Source: Pollutibacter sp044353505
GTDB lineage: Bacteria > Bacteroidota > Bacteroidia > Chitinophagales > Chitinophagaceae
Assembly (NCBI GenBank): GCA_044353505.1
Contig: JBILBU010000003.1
Coordinates: 44,399-108,398, forward strand
Length of the DNA: 64,000 nt
Direction: 5' to 3'
Under the pieces are notes generated by a model. That model did not search any database. It was not told the origin of the DNA and was given only the letters and a program-made list of their open reading frames with translations. The translations under genes were made by a program, and so were the position numbers. Below are positions 34,751-45,200 of this stretch, in pieces. How positions within the stretch are numbered: the first letter of the stretch is position 1; each line of letters starts with the position of its first letter.

Positions 34751-34984
34751 ATGCTTCGCTATATCCTTATTTCTCTTGCCTTTTATTTTGCATATAGATT
34801 CATCGTTGAGCTAGTCATCCCTCTTTACAAAACCACCAAGCAGGTGAAAAAACAATTTGAAGGTATTCGGGAGAATCAACGTCAATACCAAGCTCAGCAA
34901 CAACCGCCAAAACCACAAGAACAGGAGCGAGTTCAAGCCAATGTTCGCGATGAAGATTATCTGGACTTTGAGGAAATAAAATAA
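34751..34984 (+). CDS. DUF4834 family small membrane protein
   Basis: This 77-residue protein has one N-terminal membrane helix (LRYILISLAFYFAYRFIVELV) and a polar tail rich in Gln, Pro and Glu, ending DEDYLDFEEIK. The layout matches the Bacteroidota DUF4834 family, of unknown function. A TAACTTTAC box ends 4 bp before its ATG, so it may have its own nearly leaderless transcript. It lies between the periodic repeat and the SusC/D region. Confidence 0.75.
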   Translation: MLRYILISLAFYFAYRFIVELVIPLYKTTKQVKKQFEGIRENQRQYQAQQQPPKPQEQERVQANVRDEDYLDFEEIK

Positions 34985-35082
34985 CTTATGCCTTAATCAG
35001 TTTCCCTTTGGCCTATTTGGAAGTGGCCATCAATTGTATATTTTCAGCTATATCCTCAGCAATTATAAAAGTACTCCAAAAG

Positions 35083-35113
35083 CAATGGCCATCTCTTGAG
35101 GAGATGGCCATTG
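35083..35113 (-). terminator. Terminator after the second SusC/SusD pair
   Basis: A 13-bp stem CAATGGCCATCTC / GAGATGGCCATTG with a five-base loop lies 24 bp after the SusD stop. A short T-run (CTTTT) follows on the minus strand. Confidence 0.75.
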
Positions 35114-35136
35114 AAAATATCAATTTACTGTGAATA

Positions 35137-36744
35137 CTATGGCATGAACCAAGGCTTCACTGTTTGTGCATCAGAACCACCAGTAACAGCTCTCCAGTTA
35201 TCATAGTTACCATCAATTTCACTTTGAGGATAAGTAACCCTGTAGAAATTCAAACCAGGACTAGTAGAAGCAAGCGCAACAGACGGTGTAGCGTAGTTAG
35301 TTCTACGAGCAAGGTTCCAAGCTTCAAATGGCTGATGGAACAATGCAATCCAGTGTTGTTTGTAAATTTGGCTTAGCGCTGTAGAAGAATTTGAGCTGTA
35401 ACTAACATGAGGATTGCTCATCATGGTATTCAAGGCACTGACATTCGGAGTAGCAGTCGGCTTATTTACAGTCCAAATACTTGATCCATTGGCAAGTGCA
35501 TAAAACAACTTAACTGACTCTGTAATTCCAGACTCATAATGATTTTGAGCAGTTGATGCATTAGCAGCAACTCCACCAATTCCTCTGTTATACAATTCAG
35601 CCATAATGAAGCTTACTTCATGACCAGTCATGAAAACTTGAGGGAAAGTCCTGTCTGCTGTGTAGTAAACATTCAATGGAGAGTATATGTAATCAGCCCC
35701 TGCTGGACTAAATACAGTTAACCTATCCAAATTATAAGGATCGTCAGCCCCTGCATTCCCAATCTCAGAAGCAGTATTGCTTGAAGGAGTTTGAGGATAT
35801 GGAGCCCATTTGCCAGCAGCATTGGGTTCGAAGAAAATTCTGCACCTCAAATCAAAGATTCCTGAACCTGAAGAGTCTGTGTCACTTGACATGGCATTCC
35901 ACATCGTACTACCCATACGTACGTATGAGTTGCCTCTGTACCAACCATTTCTATCAAATTCTAGATTAGCGATGGTGCCTGGGAACAACCCATAAACTTC
36001 AGCAGCTCCCAATAATGGTTTTGTGAGTGCCTCAGCAATAATTGAGTTTGCTGTAGAGGCATCTTTTGCATGAAGGGCCATTGCATACTTCAAACGAATT
36101 GAGTTTGCAAATTTGGTCCATTTTGTAAGGTTGCCACCAAAAATAGTTTCAGATGCTCCGATAGACACCTGTGCAGCATTGCTAGAAAAATTATCAATTG
36201 CTGTTTTCAATTCTGCCAATGCATCATTGATGACGTCTGCTTGCGCATCATATTTAGGCCTGAAACCATCAGTAGATTCGAAAGCTTTTGCAGCTTCAGT
36301 ATATGGCATGTCGCCATAAATCATCGTAGTTCTCAGGGTTTGGTAGGCCATGATTACTCTAGCCATGTTCTTAACATTGGTCATGTTGGCCGCTGCTTCA
36401 TTGGCATCGATCAATTCAACCAATTTTCTGTAATTGGCGAGAGCAGAATAATAATTGTTCCAATAAGCGCCCGACATGTTATCTAAACGATAACCTGTTG
36501 CAGCATACATTGCAATCAATTGGGTATTCTGATAGATGAAACCTGTGAGGAGATTTCCAGTTCCACCTGGCTCAACCAAGCTTGCAGCAAGGCTGTTGTA
36601 GAGAGCTGGAATTGATGCTTCGTACACCTTATTATCCCAAGATTTGTTAATGTCGCCAAAATCTTTCTCACAAGAAGAGAAGGCAACCGTAATCAACAGT
36701 GCCAATGGCACTGTTGATCTTGATATTGTTTTAAGAAAATTCAT
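35137..36744 (-). CDS. SusD/RagB-like outer-membrane lipoprotein (pair 1)
   Basis: This 535-residue glycan-binding lipoprotein works with the neighbouring SusC-like channel. The lipobox Cys is C25 (VAFSSCEKDFG). The rest is the helical, TPR-like SusD fold of the SusD-like_2 type, with landmarks ALYNSLAASL, NYYSALANYRKLVELID and a C-terminal HQPFEAWNLARRTNY. It sits at the outer membrane and helps capture the substrate for the channel. The gap to susC is 23 bp. The actual ligand cannot be told. Confidence 0.92.
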   Translation of the reverse strand: MNFLKTISRSTVPLALLITVAFSSCEKDFGDINKSWDNKVYEASIPALYNSLAASLVEPGGTGNLLTGFIYQNTQLIAMYAATGYRLDNMSGAYWNNYYSALANYRKLVELIDANEAAANMTNVKNMARVIMAYQTLRTTMIYGDMPYTEAAKAFESTDGFRPKYDAQADVINDALAELKTAIDNFSSNAAQVSIGASETIFGGNLTKWTKFANSIRLKYAMALHAKDASTANSIIAEALTKPLLGAAEVYGLFPGTIANLEFDRNGWYRGNSYVRMGSTMWNAMSSDTDSSGSGIFDLRCRIFFEPNAAGKWAPYPQTPSSNTASEIGNAGADDPYNLDRLTVFSPAGADYIYSPLNVYYTADRTFPQVFMTGHEVSFIMAELYNRGIGGVAANASTAQNHYESGITESVKLFYALANGSSIWTVNKPTATPNVSALNTMMSNPHVSYSSNSSTALSQIYKQHWIALFHQPFEAWNLARRTNYATPSVALASTSPGLNFYRVTYPQSEIDGNYDNWRAVTGGSDAQTVKPWFMP

Positions 36745-36767
36745 ATTCGTAGAGTTTGAGTTGGTTG

Positions 36768-39700
36768 TTAAAATTTAGCTCTGACAGTAAATCCGAACTG
36801 TCTGAAACTTGGGAATGCTGACCACTGTAATCCTTGAGCGTTACCAATACCATTGATGGCTTGTGGATTGAGGTTATCAGGCAAGCTCGAGTAAATATAT
36901 CCCAGATTTCTTCCAACTAAAGAAAGAGAAAGACCTTGGAATAATTTTGCTTTGTTTACGATACTTTGTGGTAGATCGTAAGTCAAAGATAGTTCCCTGA
37001 TTTGAACCCATGTGTTCTCGAATACAGACAGACTTCTAGCTCTGTTCAAATGTGACCATCCAGCATACATGTTACCATGTTTGTAGAGGTAATGCACTAC
37101 CCTGTCGTTATCTCTCGCATCAGATATGTTATACCCTTCAAGTATTACACCATGATTTGCGGTAGTATTATCAGGATATGTGTAAGGCAAACCACCACCA
37201 TTTCTCTCTTTCAAGGTTTCCTTCAACAATCCACTTCCCACAGCAGTAGCGTGGTCAACAGAATAGATATCTCCACCAACCTTGAAATCAATCAAGGTAT
37301 ACAAAGACAATCTCTTGTATCTGAACGTGTTGCCGAAACCACCAGTGAATTTAGGAGCAGCGTTACCGATTTGAACTTGCTCATTGGTCATCAAGTATTC
37401 TGTACCAGCAACTTGTGTACTATTTGGATAGTATACGTTTTTAACTTGCTTTCTGCCTTGGGCGTCCAAAAGAAAATCAGTACCATAAATAGCACCATAC
37501 TTCTGACCAGGTGCAACTTTCATTACAACACCAAGGTTTCCGAATACATCTCCCAACCACTGCTCACGAACACCAGGAGCCAACTCTATAATAAAGTTGT
37601 CATTCTGGGCAAGGTTCAACGTGGTAGTCCATGTGAAATCTTTCCCTCTTACTGGAGTTGCATTAATCACTGCTTCAATACCCCTGTTTCTCAACTTACC
37701 AGAGTTAAATGAAACAAGTGATGCACCAGAAGAAGCAGGCAATGCTGCTTGCAAAATTTGGTTTGCAGAAAGGATGTTGTAATACGTGAAATCAAGGTTG
37801 ATTCTGTCATTCAAAAAGCCTAAGCTCAAACCAGCCTCAACAGACTGAGATGTTTGGAACCTAAGTGCGTATGGAGGAATAGTACCTGGCAAAGAGTTTG
37901 TAGCCTGTCCGCCGAAATTACCTACGTTAAAAGTATTGTCTAGCAAATAAGGCTCAGCACCATTTGCACTTCTACCGAAAGCAATTCTTGCTTTACCGAA
38001 AGACAAGGCCTTGCTTTGCATTTTAAGTGCTTCTGTGAATACAAAAGCCAAGTTTGCAGAAGGATAGAAAGTTGAATTGCTTGCTACAGGAAGTGTAGAA
38101 GTAACGTCGTTTCTTCCAGTTACATCCAAGAAAAGATAGTCGTTGTAGCTCAAGTTCAACAATCCAAGAAAGGATTGAGACTGAACATCATAACGGGTCT
38201 CTCTAAAAGATGTTTGTAGAATGTTGGTGTAGTTAGAAAGTGAGTACACATTAGGTACTGCAAATTTACTCCAGTTTGCAGCACTAACACCTGCAGAGTT
38301 ATTTGAGTATGAGTTATACATACCAGAAGCACTTACATTAAGACCATCCGTTAGGAAGTTGTCTTTGTGTGCAGTTACCATCACGTCCGTATTGTAAATC
38401 TTGTCCTTAGATACAGATTTAGCGAAGTAACCACCTTCAACTTTATTTGGGTTGCTGGTCGTACGCTTTGTTTCAAATCGAGATCCAATGATGTTTGCAG
38501 AAGTTCTGACAAATGCATTCAACCATGGAGTGATTTCAGCATTTACCTTGATTGTGCTCAACAATTCATCCCTGTAAAGATTTGAATTGTTCTCATAAAT
38601 GTTCCAGAACATATCACGGCTGTACTCATTGTGAGGATATGCACCAGGGAACTCCATCTTTGAACCATCAGCATTTTTATACATTGCTTTCTCCAAAGGC
38701 TTATATTCTCTTGACATACCATAGATCATGAACTTACTCCAAGAGTTGTTAGTTCCGATTTCTGGAGAATTTAACCTGTCAGTTGTAGTGTAAGCAGCAG
38801 AAATTTCTGCACTCAATACCTTAGAGATCTTCAAGTTTGAACCAAGATTAAAGTTTTTGCTTGAGTTGGTTACATTAGGAACCGGTTGGGTACCATTTGA
38901 AAGAGATGCGGAAAGCCTTAGGCTTCCGAAATCGTTGGCAGAAGAAAATGAAAGGTTGTGGTTGGACAAGTTTCCGTTTTGGAACATGTACTTCCTGTTA
39001 TCCGGCTGTGGAGAGTAAGGTCTAATTTGACCATCCCACCAACGTGCATTTGTTCCGTCAAGTTTTGGACCCCAAGAAGAACCCGCACCATACCAGCTGA
39101 ACTGATCCCATGTATTCAAACCACCAGGAATGCTGTTGTGAGAAGACTCAATACCAGTACCGCCAGTTGCTAATGCATTTCCACCATTGGCCTGCCAACT
39201 AGCAGGATAAAGGGTAGGAACATAATATTCACCATTTGAGGTACGAGGCAGTTTCTGATCTGCAGTCCACAGAGCACCAGAAAAACCACCACCGTATTCA
39301 TTTTGCACATCCAAATATCTGAACGCCTGAGTAGTTAAATTAGATACAGAATAATCAACACCAATACCTTTTTTTACACTGCCCTTTTTGGTAGTAATTA
39401 ACATTACACCATTTGCACCCCTAGCTCCATAAAGAGCAGCGGCATTTGGCCCCTTCAATACTGATACATTTTCCACGTTATCCATGTTCATGTAACTCAG
39501 ATAGTTACCCCAGTCAGAATACCCACCAAGATTTCCACCTGTTGTAGGGTCATTTGTAGTTTGAGGTAGAGCCTTGTTATCCAGAATCGCTCCGTCAACA
39601 ACAATCAATGGTTGGTTATTACCAAACAAACTGTTGTTACCACGAATAACGATACGAGAAGAAGCGTTAGGCAGACCATTGCTTGTTGTAATGTTCAAAC

Positions 39701-40151
39701 CTGCTACTTTACCCTGCAAGCCTTGAGCAATGTCAATAGGAGCGGCTTTCATTATATCATCGCCCTTAACCTGTTGAACTGCGAAACCCACTGATTTTTT
39801 TTCGCGCTTCATACCCAATGCTGTTACAACTACCTCATTCAAGCCTCCTTGATTTTCAGTTAGTGTTGCACTGTATTGAGCACCTGCGCCAACCTTTACT
39901 TCGTATTTGGCAAAGCCAACTGAAGAAAATATCAAGGTAGCATTAGATGATACAGAGATGCGATAATTTCCGTTTGCATCGGAAACCACCATGTTCTTTG
40001 TCCCTTTTTCTGTTACGGTAGCGCCCGCAACTGCTGCACCGCCGATGTCGGTCAAAACACCGGAAACGGCTTTCTTCTCTTGCGCTTGTGCGACCACTCC
40101 AATAAAGAAGAGGCAGACCAAGACAAGCAGAGATTTGATTCTTACTGTCAT
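36768..40151 (-). CDS. SusC/RagA TonB-linked outer-membrane protein (pair 1)
   Basis: This TonB-dependent channel imports glycans or peptides. It has 1127 residues from the ATG at 40151. The signal peptide is LLVLVCLFFIGVVAQAQ. A carboxypeptidase-regulatory-like domain follows (residues about 28-105), then NEVVVTALGM, a TonB-box-like site, a plug domain (about 115-235, with RGNNSLFGNNQPLIVVDGA), and a C-terminal beta-barrel ending in FGFTVRAKF. The start was moved from 40193 because the signal peptide then lies at the N-terminus and because the sister gene begins with the same motif. The two SusC proteins are alike from the first residue. Confidence 0.94.
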   Translation of the reverse strand: MTVRIKSLLVLVCLFFIGVVAQAQEKKAVSGVLTDIGGAAVAGATVTEKGTKNMVVSDANGNYRISVSSNATLIFSSVGFAKYEVKVGAGAQYSATLTENQGGLNEVVVTALGMKREKKSVGFAVQQVKGDDIMKAAPIDIAQGLQGKVAGLNITTSNGLPNASSRIVIRGNNSLFGNNQPLIVVDGAILDNKALPQTTNDPTTGGNLGGYSDWGNYLSYMNMDNVENVSVLKGPNAAALYGARGANGVMLITTKKGSVKKGIGVDYSVSNLTTQAFRYLDVQNEYGGGFSGALWTADQKLPRTSNGEYYVPTLYPASWQANGGNALATGGTGIESSHNSIPGGLNTWDQFSWYGAGSSWGPKLDGTNARWWDGQIRPYSPQPDNRKYMFQNGNLSNHNLSFSSANDFGSLRLSASLSNGTQPVPNVTNSSKNFNLGSNLKISKVLSAEISAAYTTTDRLNSPEIGTNNSWSKFMIYGMSREYKPLEKAMYKNADGSKMEFPGAYPHNEYSRDMFWNIYENNSNLYRDELLSTIKVNAEITPWLNAFVRTSANIIGSRFETKRTTSNPNKVEGGYFAKSVSKDKIYNTDVMVTAHKDNFLTDGLNVSASGMYNSYSNNSAGVSAANWSKFAVPNVYSLSNYTNILQTSFRETRYDVQSQSFLGLLNLSYNDYLFLDVTGRNDVTSTLPVASNSTFYPSANLAFVFTEALKMQSKALSFGKARIAFGRSANGAEPYLLDNTFNVGNFGGQATNSLPGTIPPYALRFQTSQSVEAGLSLGFLNDRINLDFTYYNILSANQILQAALPASSGASLVSFNSGKLRNRGIEAVINATPVRGKDFTWTTTLNLAQNDNFIIELAPGVREQWLGDVFGNLGVVMKVAPGQKYGAIYGTDFLLDAQGRKQVKNVYYPNSTQVAGTEYLMTNEQVQIGNAAPKFTGGFGNTFRYKRLSLYTLIDFKVGGDIYSVDHATAVGSGLLKETLKERNGGGLPYTYPDNTTANHGVILEGYNISDARDNDRVVHYLYKHGNMYAGWSHLNRARSLSVFENTWVQIRELSLTYDLPQSIVNKAKLFQGLSLSLVGRNLGYIYSSLPDNLNPQAINGIGNAQGLQWSAFPSFRQFGFTVRAKF

Positions 40152-40522
40152 ATGTGTGTGTTTGGTTAAAAAAAAAGATTTAATATCAGACATGAGTTTA
40201 GTGCTTTCTGCTGCGTTGAAATAAAAATTAAATTAACAATCTATTAATACTAAAAACCAGATTCTCAACCTCACTAACCATTCAGGGGTACAAATTAATA
40301 AATAAATGTATACGAAAAGCAAAATTTTAACAAAACGAATACATTTATTTTAAAATTTCAAATCCTCAAATTACGTAAATCATCGCCACTTTTTTTTAAC
40401 TAGTTGATTACCATAATATTAAGCAGCCGGAATGGCAAAACCAAAAACAGCCCATGCGTACATAACAAAAAGGCAGCCTGTAAACAGGCTGCCTTTTTTA
40501 AAGATAAACGTTAGATTAAAAC
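40152..40522. other. Intergenic space between the two SusC/D operons
   Basis: This holds the terminator of pair 2 at 40467-40498 and the A/T-rich leader of pair 1. No exact TAnnTTTG box is seen on the minus strand. A leader stretch at 40152-40166 is shared with the sister susC gene. Confidence 0.6.
40467..40498 (-). terminator. Terminator after SusD of pair 2
   Basis: A 14-bp stem AAAAAGGCAGCCTG / CAGGCTGCCTTTTT with loop TAAA. It separates the two SusC/SusD units, which are therefore probably transcribed apart. Confidence 0.92.
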
Positions 40523-42214
40523 TTATAGAGGTCCGAAGTCTGCACCACCAAATACTGGAGCAGTTTTATCGTACCAAACACGCTCTTCAGAAAGCTTTTG
40601 CTTGTCGCGTGTTCTAGGAGTGAACCCTTGTTGAGTGTATGCATCCAACCAATTTTCGCGATTAACCTCTCCTGGATCTTCGATCCAAAGACGCCTAACG
40701 ATATAATCGGAGAATGGTTCTCTTGGGAAATAACTAGAGTTATTGGAAGGGAAACCAGTTCTGCGGCAGAATACATAGGCTTCATTCGCCTGGCGAATCA
40801 AGCTCAAATGCTGCTGAGCATATATTTTTTCCAAATTATTACCACCATTAAGTGCAACGTCGGGATTGCTGAGGTAATCATTGATTTCAACTGTCCCGGC
40901 TCCGGAAAACATGCTTGTAGAATTTGCTGCAATTGCAATCTCGTTCATGGTTTGCATAGAGGCTGTAACCCCTTTGTTATACCAAGTTTGAGCACTGCCA
41001 GAAGCATATCCTTTTTCAATAAATTCAGCCATCATGAAACAAGATTCAGCAGCACCTACAAGAAGCTCTGTGTATCTAGCATTAGTATTGTCACCTTGCC
41101 ATCTTGGGGAGAAAAACCTCCTGTTGATAGCAGAAATGAGATAGTATTTATTGTTAGGGGAAACAGTGAATTGTTGCAAAAGATAATCAGCCTGATCAAT
41201 ATCGCGCGTAAGATCTGCAGGTGCTCCCTGGAATTGAAGCATTGGATCGTTAAGATCGATGAAAGATGGGAGATTAACACTGTATTTTGAAAGTGTATCC
41301 CTAAAAGCCCCTACAAGTTCGTTAGGGGAGAAATACACTGCGATACGAGGATCTTCAACCATTTTCATGAAGTTCATCATTTCAAGTCCAGCAAACTTAG
41401 CGGCACGATAATTGATATCGCCACCCACTCCATTGTTTAATGGGCTTCTATACTTCATGTCATCAGCCATCTCCATCATTGGGCCAACAGGGTTTGAAGC
41501 TACCTGTGCAGCAATTGAAGCAGTTTTTGAACTATTTTGATTTTCATAACGTGCAGCAATACGCAACTTCAGGGTATTTGCCAACTTGATCCATTTGGTC
41601 CAGTTGCTACCATAAAAAATATCAGAATTGCCGAAAGACTTAGTATTTGCGTTGTCAGCAGCGGATAAGGCTCCTATTGAAGCATCCAATTCAGTCAACC
41701 AAGTTTCGAAAAGAAGCTCTTGGTTATCAAATTTAGGATTGAATATACCTTCAGTTCTTCCTTTTACGGCTTCTGAATATGGCATTGAACCATTCATATC
41801 AGTAACACGAATTCCGAATAAAACCTGAAGAACATGAGTAACTGCAGCCATTTTAGCATAGTCAGCCTTGTCTTCTTTGGCTTCAATCCTACTTCTAATT
41901 TCATAGAGGTTTGGAAGAATAGAAGTGTAATATCTGCCATATCTAGTGTTTACAGAAGGCTCGATATCATAGGCATTTAAGGTTACATGTTGAGTAAAAC
42001 GCAACAATTGCTCAAAGCCTTCGTACACCCACTCTGCTGTGTGAGCACCAGCAACAGCCTCCTCAGAAAAACTGAGAAGGAACTTGATTTCTGGATCCGT
42101 AACAACAGATGGATCTGTATTGAGCGACCCGAAGTCCTTTTTACAACCGGCGAGCATAAGGAGACCGACCATTGTCGCTCCAAAGAGACCAGTTTTGAAT
42201 TTATTTATTTTCAT
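40523..42214 (-). CDS. SusD/RagB-like outer-membrane lipoprotein (pair 2)
   Basis: This is a 563-residue SusD-like_2 lipoprotein. The lipobox Cys is C24 (LLMLAGCKKDFG). Landmarks are YYTSILPNLYEIRSRIEA, GSMPYSEAVKG and a C-terminal EAYVFCRRTGFPS. It follows its SusC partner by 33 bp. It is only distantly like the SusD of pair 1, which argues for different ligands. Confidence 0.92.
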   Translation of the reverse strand: MKINKFKTGLFGATMVGLLMLAGCKKDFGSLNTDPSVVTDPEIKFLLSFSEEAVAGAHTAEWVYEGFEQLLRFTQHVTLNAYDIEPSVNTRYGRYYTSILPNLYEIRSRIEAKEDKADYAKMAAVTHVLQVLFGIRVTDMNGSMPYSEAVKGRTEGIFNPKFDNQELLFETWLTELDASIGALSAADNANTKSFGNSDIFYGSNWTKWIKLANTLKLRIAARYENQNSSKTASIAAQVASNPVGPMMEMADDMKYRSPLNNGVGGDINYRAAKFAGLEMMNFMKMVEDPRIAVYFSPNELVGAFRDTLSKYSVNLPSFIDLNDPMLQFQGAPADLTRDIDQADYLLQQFTVSPNNKYYLISAINRRFFSPRWQGDNTNARYTELLVGAAESCFMMAEFIEKGYASGSAQTWYNKGVTASMQTMNEIAIAANSTSMFSGAGTVEINDYLSNPDVALNGGNNLEKIYAQQHLSLIRQANEAYVFCRRTGFPSNNSSYFPREPFSDYIVRRLWIEDPGEVNRENWLDAYTQQGFTPRTRDKQKLSEERVWYDKTAPVFGGADFGPL

Positions 42215-42247
42215 ACAATAATATTTAAGTTTCCTTTTTCCTTTCGT

Positions 42248-45200
42248 TTAGAAATTAGCCCTCAAGGTGAAGATCCAGTTCCTAGTCATAGGAAGGAATC
42301 CATTCTCACCAGAGAATGAGGTAGAGTTAGAGTTGTTTGATGCAGGGTTATAGTTGTATGGCAGGGTGTTGTAGAGGTAAAGAAGATCTCTTCCAGCTAC
42401 ACTCACATTCAAACCAGTCAATTTTAACTTGCTATAGAACTTTTTGTCAAATGCATAACTTAAAGCTACCTGACGAAGAGATATCCAAGAGTTTTCGAAT
42501 ATCCAGTAATCAGACACCCCAGTTGACCATGAACCATACCTGTAATAGAACATTGGTGCGTGGTTAGGCTCAACATGTCCAGCATCATAAGCCTCTTGGA
42601 AAGTCATACCACCTACGTTTACAGATGGTGCACCGCCGGGCTGCTCAATCATCTGACCAGGCTTAAATACACCTTCCGGGATCATGCCATCGTCATAAGT
42701 AACTCCGTCAAAACCACTTGTCCAGGTAATTCCACCATACTCAGGACTACGATTAGCCAAAGTATTAGGGTATACACCAGTGTGGGTGCCGTATCTGTAT
42801 GACAACAACGCCATGTCTCCACCAATTTTGGCATCCACAAGCACGTTAAGAGAGAAATTTTTGTAGCGGAAAGTGTTATCCCAACCACCGCGGAACTTAG
42901 CGTTCATGTCGCCAACATCCACAATTTGACCACTTTGGCTTGGGAATGCAACACGACGACCAGCTCTCCAATCAAGAAGTGGTAAGCCATTCTTTGCATC
43001 ACCTGCACTTCCTTGGTATTTTGCTGCACTTGTTGTAGACCTCAAGGTACCGTAAGATTTTCCTACAATTGCCCAGCTGCTTACGTTATGCAACATGCCA
43101 CCATTTAGAGAATATTCAGTTCTTCCAGGATACAATTCAACAATCAAGTTTCTATTCCTTGAATAGTTAAGTGCAGTATTCCATGAGAAATTCTTTGTGC
43201 TAATTGGAGTCGCGTCAATAGCGATTTCAATACCCTTGTTCTGAATGTTACCAGCATTGATTTTCATGGTAGAAACACCTGATTCAATTGGCGCTGGAAT
43301 ATCAAGAATTTGGTTCTTTGTGTTATCCTGATACAAACTCACATCCAAACCAATTTTGCCATCCAAGAAACGAGCCTCTAGACCAATCTCTTTGGAGATT
43401 TTTCTGATTGGCCTGATGCCGGGCTGAAGAATTGTGCTTGAAGAGTAAGTTGACATAGGCACTGTATTGCCATTTGCCTGACTGAAACCATTCAAAGAGA
43501 ATCCAGGATTCAACAAGAAAGGATCAGTATCACCACCCAATGCAGCGATGTTAGCCCTTAACTTACCATAACTGATAAATTTAGGCAGCTTTAATGTTTC
43601 TGTAAAAATCCATGAAGCACTTACCGCAGGGTAAGCGTATTGATTGTTACCTGCTCCGTTTGAATATGTCAAAGCAGAAGACCAGTCAGCTCTGTATGAA
43701 GCCTGCAAGAACAATTGATTCTTGTAGTCAAGGTCAGCACTCGCATAAAGAGAGTTGAATCTCTTTCTTGACGAAATACCACCACTTACAGATTGAGGGT
43801 TGATTGAGTTTGATATAAAGAAACCTCCAGGATAATTCAAGCCACCATTTGTTGAAGCTGAAGAAAACGTATTGGTGTAGTTCTGCATCTCGCCACCAAC
43901 ATGTCCAGAGAAGTTAAGGTCTTTGTTGATGCTTTTATTCACCATTACCATAAACTTCAAGAACTGACTTTCTTTGGTATTGAATCCAAGACCATAAGAA
44001 CCGCCAGTAAAGTTTCTGCCCGCACCCAATTCTTTGGATTCAGATTTGCGATAGACATTGTTGATATTTCCTTCAAGAACCAATTTGGCCCAATCCGTGA
44101 TGTCAGCAGTTAAAGCTACTCGGCTTCTCAACAACTGCTCATTTTGAGTATAGTTGTTATTGTACATCTGATACCAGAAGTCAGCAGCAGGAGCCTTGTT
44201 TGGCTCATCTCCATTGGTTGGAGTTACCTGACCACCATTAATACTGGTATACTTATCTTTTTGCATCCAATACTTTGTATCATAGCTACGAGGCAACATC
44301 CATACGTACATGTAACCAGGGTTGGTTCCACCATTCTGATAAGGAGGATTTTTACCTTCAAACTGTGTATAGGCAGTACTAACGTCTATGTTTATTTTGT
44401 TGGTAATTTTATGCGTTACCCTTAAATCAAAAGCATTCTTCTTCAAGTTGTTGTTGAAGTTGATACCCTCTGCATTGTTATGATTGTAGGAGAAACGGAA
44501 AGTTGAACGATCCGTTGCACCATCTATAGAAACGTTTGTATTAGAACCAATTCCTTTTTGAAATGCATCCAAGAAGTTATTTGATTGAGGATTGAATTTG
44601 GTCATTGTGCCATCCCAGTTGCGTACTGATTGGCCTTCCATCTTTGGACCAAAACTCATTCCCTCACGACCGATACCTAGATCGATGTAAGGATCACCAT
44701 TTGAATCTTCAGGGAATTTTCTGAATGTAGAATATCCGTTTGGAAAACTTGACCAGTATGACCATGAATCCGTGTTGAAACCATCTGTATCACCAGCACC
44801 AAAAACGTTCTGGAAATCAGGGCCTCTGTATCCATGCTGAACGTTTACTGTTTGATTAACAGAAACGCCAACTCCCTTTCTTTGTGAACCTTTCTTTGTG
44901 GTGATCAAAATTACACCATTGATTGCACGTGTACCATAAAGAGCCGCAGCTGCAGATCCCTTAAGTACAGATACTGTTTCAAAATCTTCCATGTTCAAGT
45001 TCTTAAGATCGTTACCGAAGTCACGACCTGAACCACCAAAAACATCATTGTCCATAAACACACCATCAACCACGAAAATTGGCTGGTTGTTGTTGCCCAA
45101 TGTAGAGTTACCACGAATGAGAATTCTTGTGCTTCCCATCAAACCACCAGAACCTTGGTCAATCTGAACACCCGCAACCTTACCCTGAAGGGCATTGATT